Made by a program: the position numbers and the translations under genes. A stretch of 8,970 nt of DNA from Candidatus Pacearchaeota archaeon (GTDB lineage Archaea > Nanoarchaeota > Nanoarchaeia > Pacearchaeales > GW2011-AR1). The DNA lies in the NCBI GenBank assembly GCA_002690445.1, contig NZER01000408.1, positions 1 through 8,970 of the forward strand. The letters run 5' to 3'. Every line of letters begins with the position of its first letter. Position 1 is the stretch's first letter. The notes below the pieces were generated by a model. The model saw only the letters and a program-made list of their open reading frames with translations, ran no database searches and was not told the DNA's origin. Shown piece by piece: positions 5,334 through 8,970 of the stretch.

Positions 5334-5364
5334 GCCCATCCCACACATATATATGCCGATACGC

Positions 5365-5370
5365 TATACT
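5365..5370 (+). promoter_or_regulatory. Candidate -10 box TATACT upstream of the rightward operon
   Basis: TATACT lies 40 bp before ATG 5411. The -35 position (5342-5347, CACACA) is a poor match, so the promoter would need an activator or be weak. The last GCCG of the array (5355) sits between the two boxes. Confidence 0.35.
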
Positions 5371-5410
5371 TCTTCGCACCCATTTCTAAAAAAATATTTT
5401 GGAGATTAGC

Positions 5411-5746
5411 ATGGCAGACAAGGCTTCCGAAGATTCTCAACCCAAGAAGGTTCCCACATTCACTGTCCACTCTGGAGAGGAAGGATACAAACCTAAGCCT
5501 TCTTCTGAGGAGGAAAGAATCGTTGAGGAATTTTCTGCGGAGGAAATTCCAGTAGATGAGAAGAAACGATCTATTGAAGAACGAGAAGCTGCATTTGAGT
5601 TCCTTGAGAAAACCACAGCTTCAGAACTTCAGAAGGTAGAGGGAGCCTTTGAAGAAATAGACGACCTTATGGAAGAATACAATAAGATCAAGGGGATGGT
5701 TGAAGGCATAACCAAGAACCACCCACACCTGAAAAAGTATCTCTAG
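5411..5746 (+). CDS. Acidic coiled-coil hypothetical protein (111 aa)
   Basis: ATG 5411 follows GGAG (5401-5404) by six bases; the TTG at 5399 is rejected because the ribosome site would lie inside the frame. The product is rich in Glu and Lys. The first 55 residues look disordered, then residues about 55-100 have spaced hydrophobics typical of a coiled coil (for example FEFLEKTTASELQKVEG), with a short tail ending in KKYL. I recognise no family. It is the first gene of the rightward block and the first gene lacking any CGGC or GCCG. A scaffold or regulatory role would be a guess. Confidence 0.65.
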   Translation: MADKASEDSQPKKVPTFTVHSGEEGYKPKPSSEEERIVEEFSAEEIPVDEKKRSIEEREAAFEFLEKTTASELQKVEGAFEEIDDLMEEYNKIKGMVEGITKNHPHLKKYL

Positions 5747-5892
5747 ACAGGATTGAATACAGAAACTAGAATAATCCAATGAAGGGGTCTATTCCATAGA
5801 AGTATTCATTCTAATACCCTAATACCATACTATAGGTATCAATTTCCAGACTTTAATTATTCTGGTCTCAGAGTAGCTGCTAGGACGGAACC
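5747..5892 (+). other. Intergenic region with tandem CTAATACC and a possible promoter
   Basis: CTAATACC occurs twice in tandem (5811-5818, 5819-5826) and runs into ATACTATAGG. ACTATAGG resembles the initiation end of T7-type phage promoters, but the upstream half does not fit, and no good sigma70 pair is seen. A short inverted repeat CCAGA/TCTGG (5847-5866) follows. A promoter or processing site for the CsrA-like gene is possible. Confidence 0.3.
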
Positions 5893-6144
5893 ATGCTGCT
5901 AGACTTTGTACGAGAGTCAGGACAGAGCCTTATCATCAACGATGAGATCCGTATTACCCTTTGCAATAACCCCTTCAAGGATGGCGTCCTTTTTCTTGTA
6001 AGTTGCCCTGATACAACTCAGATCGACTACGCAGAAAGGTACGAGCGTTCTGGAGGACACACAGGAAGGAAGAACCATGGCCCCAAAAAAAGAAGCCACA
6101 AAAGCTACCGAAAAGAGTCAGAAGACGGTGACTCACAACTTTGA
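5893..6144 (+). CDS. CsrA-like RNA-binding regulator, divergent, with basic C-terminal extension
   Basis: ATG 5893 is preceded by AGGACGGAA. Residues 1-52 align by eye with CsrA/RsmA: RESGQSLIINDEIRITL matches the conserved R-x-G-E/Q-S/T-L/I-x-I-G-D-x-I-x-V start of the first strands, and CPDTTQIDYAERYER matches the APKEVxVHREEIYxR region. CsrA dimers bind GGA in hairpin loops near ribosome sites and block or stabilise mRNAs. The residue equivalent to the RNA-contacting Arg44 of E. coli CsrA appears to be Tyr, so binding may be altered or lost. The usual family length is about 60; here a 30-residue Lys/Arg/Ser-rich tail is added and overlaps the next gene by 68 bp. Its own ribosome site carries two GGA triplets, so self-control is possible. 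Phage-borne CsrA homologues are known in general; this one's target is unknown. Confidence 0.55.
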   Translation: MLLDFVRESGQSLIINDEIRITLCNNPFKDGVLFLVSCPDTTQIDYAERYERSGGHTGRKNHGPKKRSHKSYRKESEDGDSQL

Positions 6145-6514
6145 GATCCTGTCTTCCCAAATCTCAGCCCTACAGGATACGGTCGCTCTTATTAACGACC
6201 GACTCACCACAGCAGAGGCAACAGTAGCTCGTCTTGCCCCCAGAGAAAATCTCGTACCCGCAGAGGTATGGGCAAAGCTGGGCGAGTCTGCCATTCTTGG
6301 TTCCGCAGTCCAAGCAGGCATCACCGCTGCTCTCACCAACGTCCCTCTCGCCACCATCGCCAAGGGTGCTTTGCGGGCGAACTACGCAGACATCGCTTTG
6401 GACATGGCAGAGACTATCCTTGTCCAAGCAGCAAAGCGTATGGGGAGAGAACTTGCACCCACTTCCCCAGAAAATAACCCCTTTGAGGAACCTTGTGAAA
6501 GGTTGGAAGAATGA
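6077..6514 (+). CDS. Hypothetical 145-aa protein
   Basis: ATG 6077 has a strong upstream purine run (AGGAAGGAAG) six bases away. The start lies inside the preceding CsrA-like gene, and the stop overlaps the next start as ATGA. The N-terminus is Lys/Thr-rich. Residues about 20-52 are heptad-like (SSQISALQDTVALINDRL), suggesting a coiled coil. Residues about 70-120 are an Ala-rich helical stretch that is amphipathic to moderately hydrophobic (for example GITAALTNVPLATIAKGAL) without a clear membrane span. The C-terminus is acidic. No family is recognised. It precedes two small membrane proteins and may belong to the same functional unit, which is inference from position only. Confidence 0.65.
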   Translation: MAPKKEATKATEKSQKTVTHNFEILSSQISALQDTVALINDRLTTAEATVARLAPRENLVPAEVWAKLGESAILGSAVQAGITAALTNVPLATIAKGALRANYADIALDMAETILVQAAKRMGRELAPTSPENNPFEEPCERLEE

Positions 6515-6729
6515 GCTACATCAAATCCTTCCTTGGCGACTTGAGAAAATCCGCAGCGAGTAAGCGGGTCTTGGGCGCAACCCTGACAGCCTTCTTTCTA
6601 GCCATGGCAGAGGAATGGGGAGTCAATTCTGAAACTGCCATGAGTGTGGCTGGAATCGCCATCGCACTCATCGTGGGAGACTCCCTCCGTCCAGTCAACC
6701 CGGAGAAGACCAATGGTTCGTCGTCGTAG
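6511..6729 (+). CDS. Small membrane protein, holin-like
   Basis: The start overlaps the previous stop (ATGA at 6511-6514) with GGTTGGAAGA upstream as ribosome site. The 72-residue product has a basic amphipathic N-terminus (residues 1-19), a hydrophobic segment at about 20-36 (VLGATLTAFFLAMA), a short acidic turn (EEWGVNSE), and a second hydrophobic segment at about 43-58 (SVAGIAIALIVG) followed by a hydrophilic tail. Length, two spans and charged tail fit small phage holins, which open the inner membrane at lysis. No endolysin is visible in the window, so the assignment rests on topology alone. It could equally be another small phage membrane protein. Confidence 0.55.
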   Translation: MSYIKSFLGDLRKSAASKRVLGATLTAFFLAMAEEWGVNSETAMSVAGIAIALIVGDSLRPVNPEKTNGSSS

Positions 6730-6994
6730 AGAACGAGAAGTCATGCGCGTTGACCCAGATTTGCCCTCTCCCAGAGAAGACAAGAGGGACGATAAGCAGG
6801 AGCATAAGCTGGACAAGAAAGATGCCAAGGCAAATCTCATACTTGCCAAAGCTCAGAAAGCCTTAGCTGCTGCTCAGAAACGCAAGTGGTTGGTGATCTT
6901 GATTGTGGTCGCTATCGGAGCCTTCTACGCTATCAAGTCCGGGGGTATTAACTTCGGTGGAATCATAGATAAGGTAAAAGGGTGGATGCCATGA
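6713..6994 (+). CDS. Coiled-coil protein with one C-terminal membrane segment (93 aa)
   Basis: ATG 6713 follows GGAG (6702-6705) by seven bases and overlaps the holin-like gene by 17 bp. The first 60 residues are highly charged, with an Arg-rich start (MVRRRRERE) and an Ala/Lys/Asp/Glu heptad-like stretch (residues about 30-58). A single hydrophobic segment (WLVILIVVAIGAFYAI) follows at about 61-76, then a short Gly-rich tail. The order is opposite to an inner-membrane spanin, whose membrane segment is N-terminal, so a spanin call is not supported. Its place behind the holin-like gene suggests a membrane or lysis-associated role. Confidence 0.6.
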   Translation: MVRRRREREVMRVDPDLPSPREDKRDDKQEHKLDKKDAKANLILAKAQKALAAAQKRKWLVILIVVAIGAFYAIKSGGINFGGIIDKVKGWMP

Positions 6995-7254
6995 GAATGA
7001 GATTTATTAAGGGTGGTGAGCGCAAGAGAGCCATGATTAGAGGCCCAGTCAGTGAGGATACACTCACAATCTGGTATAGCTTGACATCAATGGGGTATGA
7101 GCCTGTTGGCTTGGGGAGATACCTTCTGCATGTTCTCTTTCCAACATCCGAGCGATGGGAGAAGCAGGAGAAGAATACACTTCATAAATTGGGAGATCAG
7201 TTTGATCTTTGTGAGCCTAACTGCACCTCAGAGAATCCTGTAGATGCTGTATGA
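6991..7254 (+). CDS. Hypothetical 87-aa protein
   Basis: ATG 6991 overlaps the previous stop (ATGA); the ribosome site is weak (GGGTGG), so translation is probably coupled to the upstream gene. The in-frame GTG at 6982 is an alternative start. The product is basic at the N-terminus (MRMRFIKGGERKRAM), has a central segment with conserved-looking aromatics (TIWYSLTSMGYEPVGLGRYL), and ends with two cysteines in an acidic tail. No family is recognised. The gene overlaps the start of the nuclease-like gene by 11 bp. Confidence 0.55.
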   Translation: MRMRFIKGGERKRAMIRGPVSEDTLTIWYSLTSMGYEPVGLGRYLLHVLFPTSERWEKQEKNTLHKLGDQFDLCEPNCTSENPVDAV

Positions 7255-7696
7255 TATTGATTACTTAGAAGCCAATATGCGGGGGAACCCCGTCTATACC
7301 CGTCTTCGTCCTATGCTGGATTCTCATATCATAATCACTGATGAAGACCGCCTGTATTGGTATAAGTGTGAGTTGGATCGAGTTATTGATGGTGATACAG
7401 TAGTTCTTCATCTTGATCTTGGCTGCAATACTTGGCTTAGAAATCAGCCTTGTCGCCTCTACAACATCAATACCCCAGAGATGCGGGGAGTGGAAAAGCC
7501 CGGAGGGATTGACGCTCGGAACCACATGATTGAACTTTTGGATAGTGCAGGTGGTGAACTTATGTGTAAAACACATAAAGACAAGCAGGGAAAATACGGT
7601 CGCTGGCTAGTCGAACTCTACCACCACGGAAACAATCTTAATCAGCAGATGGTTACTGATGGATACGCATTATCCATGGATGGAAAGTATGGGTGA
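7244..7696 (+). CDS. Staphylococcal (thermo)nuclease-like protein
   Basis: The product of 150 residues contains the SNase fold signature: RVIDGDTVVL (D49, D51), RLYNINTPE (R71 and E79, equivalent to Arg35 and Glu43 of S. aureus nuclease) and GKYGRWLVEL (R120, equivalent to Arg87), followed by the usual NLNQQMVTDGYA helix. These three catalytic positions are intact. The calcium ligand Asp40 is Asn76 here, a substitution that I infer may change metal dependence. SNase proteins hydrolyse DNA or RNA phosphodiesters. In a phage this could serve host DNA breakdown or genome processing. No signal peptide is seen, so it probably acts in the cytoplasm. ATG 7244 lies within the preceding gene; ATG 7278 in the same frame is a possible shorter start that keeps the whole domain. 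Confidence 0.85.
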   Translation: MLYDIDYLEANMRGNPVYTRLRPMLDSHIIITDEDRLYWYKCELDRVIDGDTVVLHLDLGCNTWLRNQPCRLYNINTPEMRGVEKPGGIDARNHMIELLDSAGGELMCKTHKDKQGKYGRWLVELYHHGNNLNQQMVTDGYALSMDGKYG

Positions 7697-7922
7697 CGTT
7701 GATCGTCCGACCCATTACAACCATGGGAAAATGGAAACAATCGAGGCGATTGAAGGACTGGATCTAGGATACTTTGAAAGCAATATCCTCAAGTATCTCT
7801 CTCGCTGGAAGTACAAGCACAAGACAAGAGAGAAGCAACTGGAGGATCTTTACAAGGCTCAGTGGTATCTGGAGAGACTAATAGCAAACGAACAAAGGGC
7901 TGACAGCGAACGAACACAGTAG
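7689..7922 (+). CDS. DUF3310 family protein
   Basis: ATG 7689 is chosen because the typical family start (DRPTHYNHG) follows at once; ATG 7680 in frame is an alternative. The gene overlaps the nuclease-like gene by 8 bp. The 77-residue product shows the DUF3310 pattern: V-D-R-P-x-H-Y-N-x-G, a helix with IEAIEGLDL, then LKYLSRWKYK and EDLYKAQWYLERLI. This family is widespread in tailed phages and is sometimes labelled a nucleotide kinase; its biochemical role is not settled. It directly precedes the large terminase gene. Confidence 0.85.
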   Translation: MGDVDRPTHYNHGKMETIEAIEGLDLGYFESNILKYLSRWKYKHKTREKQLEDLYKAQWYLERLIANEQRADSERTQ

Positions 7923-7932
7923 GGGCAGAGTA

Positions 7933-8970
7933 GTGGCAGAACCCAATTTCAAAGAGATTCTTGATAGCAACCTGTCCCTTGTGAACGGTCTGAGGCCCAA
8001 GTGGTCGCCTTACATCCCACACGACCCAACTCCCAAACAGCTTGCCTACTTGCTTCTACCGCACCGTGAGGCGTTCTACGGGGGTGCTGCGGGGGGAGGC
8101 AAATCAGATGCTCTCCTGATGGGTGCGCTCCAGTATGTGGACGTTCCGGGCTACGCTGCCATGATCCTGCGTAAGACCCTCTCAGACCTGAAACAACCGG
8201 GAGCCTTGTTGGATCGCGCCCATAGTTGGCTTGCTAACACCGATGCCAAGTGGATTGCAGGAGAGCATACCTACTACTTCCCCACCTACGATGAGCATGG
8301 GGATATGTCAGAACCGTCCAAACTTACTTTTGGATACATTGGGCAGACGGATGCTTATACCCGTTATCAAGGAATTGAACTTCAATACTGTGCTTATGAT
8401 GAACTCACACAACACTGGGAAGATGATTACCTGTACCTATTTTCAAGAATTCGTAGGAATAAATGTCCTGAACATGGGAATGAATTGGACGCTGATTGTA
8501 GGAACTGTTCAGTTCGTGCAACAGTCCCTATTCGTATGCGCGCTGCCTCCAATCCCGGTGGGGTTGGACATCAGTGGGTCATGGATAGATTCGATATTGG
8601 AGAAGCTCCCGACCCTTCTCGACCCGGAGAAGTCCGATATGTAGGTCGTCATAAAGATCGTCCTTATATCCCTGCCTACATCTGGGACAACCCCTTTCTG
8701 GATCAGGAAGAATATGAACTTGGTCTGGATCAGCTAGATCCTATTACTCGCGGGCAACTCAAGTCGGGTGACTGGGGCGTAAGTGCAGACTCTCGTTTCA
8801 AAAAGACATGGGCGAAATACTACTCCGACCGGGGAGACTACATCACCCTTGGAGAGAATGGGAAAGGTGCAGCCCATGCTCGTAGTAGTCTCATGCGGGT
8901 ATTTGCAACTATTGACCCCGCAGCATCAGCAAAGGAAGGGCCGGGTGACAAAGACATCTGGCGTAAGCTG
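7933..8970 (+). CDS. terL: Phage terminase large subunit (3' truncated by window end)
   Basis: GTG 7933 is preceded by AGGGG (7921-7925 region) at a good distance; the first 346 residues are present and the frame is open at the right edge. The ATPase domain shows Walker A GGAAGGGKS (residues 50-58), Walker B YCAYDE (152-157, with D156 and E157) and the coupling motif AASNPGG (204-210). The nuclease domain starts near FATIDPAAS with the first metal-binding Asp at 328; the rest lies beyond the window. TerL is the packaging motor that translocates DNA into the prohead and cuts it. An unusual insert between Walker B and the coupling motif carries C178, H181, C189 and C192, a likely small zinc knuckle. 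Confidence 0.95.
   Translation, partial: MAEPNFKEILDSNLSLVNGLRPKWSPYIPHDPTPKQLAYLLLPHREAFYGGAAGGGKSDALLMGALQYVDVPGYAAMILRKTLSDLKQPGALLDRAHSWLANTDAKWIAGEHTYYFPTYDEHGDMSEPSKLTFGYIGQTDAYTRYQGIELQYCAYDELTQHWEDDYLYLFSRIRRNKCPEHGNELDADCRNCSVRATVPIRMRAASNPGGVGHQWVMDRFDIGEAPDPSRPGEVRYVGRHKDRPYIPAYIWDNPFLDQEEYELGLDQLDPITRGQLKSGDWGVSADSRFKKTWAKYYSDRGDYITLGENGKGAAHARSSLMRVFATIDPAASAKEGPGDKDIWRKL

Larger units (their letters stand above)
579..5358. repeat. Quasi-periodic CGGC/GCCG motif array, spacing about 48 bp
   Basis: By hand count the plus strand carries about 89 CGGC and 11 GCCG between 579 and 5358, a mean spacing of about 48 bp. Neighbour distances are almost all 33-60 bp, with two larger gaps (4474 to 4574 and 5278 to 5355). 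From 579 to 4332 there are 79 CGGC and only two GCCG (647, 3103). Further right the orientation is mixed. The core has no obvious wider consensus: all four bases occur on either side. The motif runs through coding DNA in all three codon phases and through the intergenic region 3958-4652. Neither orientation occurs at 1-578 or 5359-8970. This is directly visible; any function is inference. Confidence 0.9.

Noticed and set aside
579..5358. A CRISPR-like explanation for motif copies at about 48-bp pitch
   Set aside because: The shared unit is only four bases, the DNA between copies encodes proteins, and spacing varies. It has none of the long identical repeats of a CRISPR array.
6713..6994. Inner-membrane spanin
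   Set aside because: The membrane segment is near the C-terminus after the coiled coil, the reverse of the spanin arrangement, and no outer-membrane lipoprotein partner is seen.

Overview
The window looks like part of a tailed double-stranded DNA phage (Caudoviricetes) or a closely related prophage. The right edge carries an unmistakable large terminase subunit. Around it are typical small phage genes: a small-terminase-like helix-turn-helix protein, a DUF3310 protein, a staphylococcal-nuclease-like protein, a CsrA-like regulator and two small membrane proteins. Base composition is near balanced and the host cannot be named from this sequence.

Layout. Positions 1-391 hold the end of a lysine-rich protein and a small arginine-rich protein, both on the plus strand. 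Positions 392-696 are non-coding and end in a strong terminator for the minus strand. Positions 697-3957 hold a leftward operon: a 65-aa protein, a 115-aa protein, a 384-aa protein with two C-terminal cysteine clusters, a 393-aa metallopeptidase-like protein (M20/M28/M42 type) with a C-terminal zinc ribbon, and a small ORF separated from it in frame by one amber codon. Positions 3958-4652 are a long hairpin-rich intergenic region. A consensus sigma70-type promoter then drives the rightward small-terminase-like gene (4653-5273), probably as a leaderless mRNA. From 5411 to the right edge is a compact rightward operon with overlapping genes: acidic coiled-coil protein, CsrA-like, unknown, holin-like, coiled-coil/membrane, unknown, nuclease, DUF3310 and TerL.

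The most unusual signal is not a gene. Between 579 and 5358 the tetranucleotide CGGC (GCCG on the other strand) occurs about 100 times at a quasi-regular spacing of about 48 bp, through coding regions in all codon phases and through non-coding DNA, where the spacing tightens to 44-49 bp. From 579 to 4332 it is almost always in one orientation; further right it is mixed. Outside this segment (1-578 and 5359-8970) I find no copy in either orientation, although about twenty would be expected by chance in the right flank alone. In all four leftward genes with a clear Shine-Dalgarno sequence, a GCCG lies between that sequence and the start codon. I know of no described system that matches this. It could be a distributed binding site for a DNA- or RNA-binding protein that marks this segment.

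The leftward genes look like accessory functions. The right operon leads from regulatory, lysis-like and nuclease genes into packaging.
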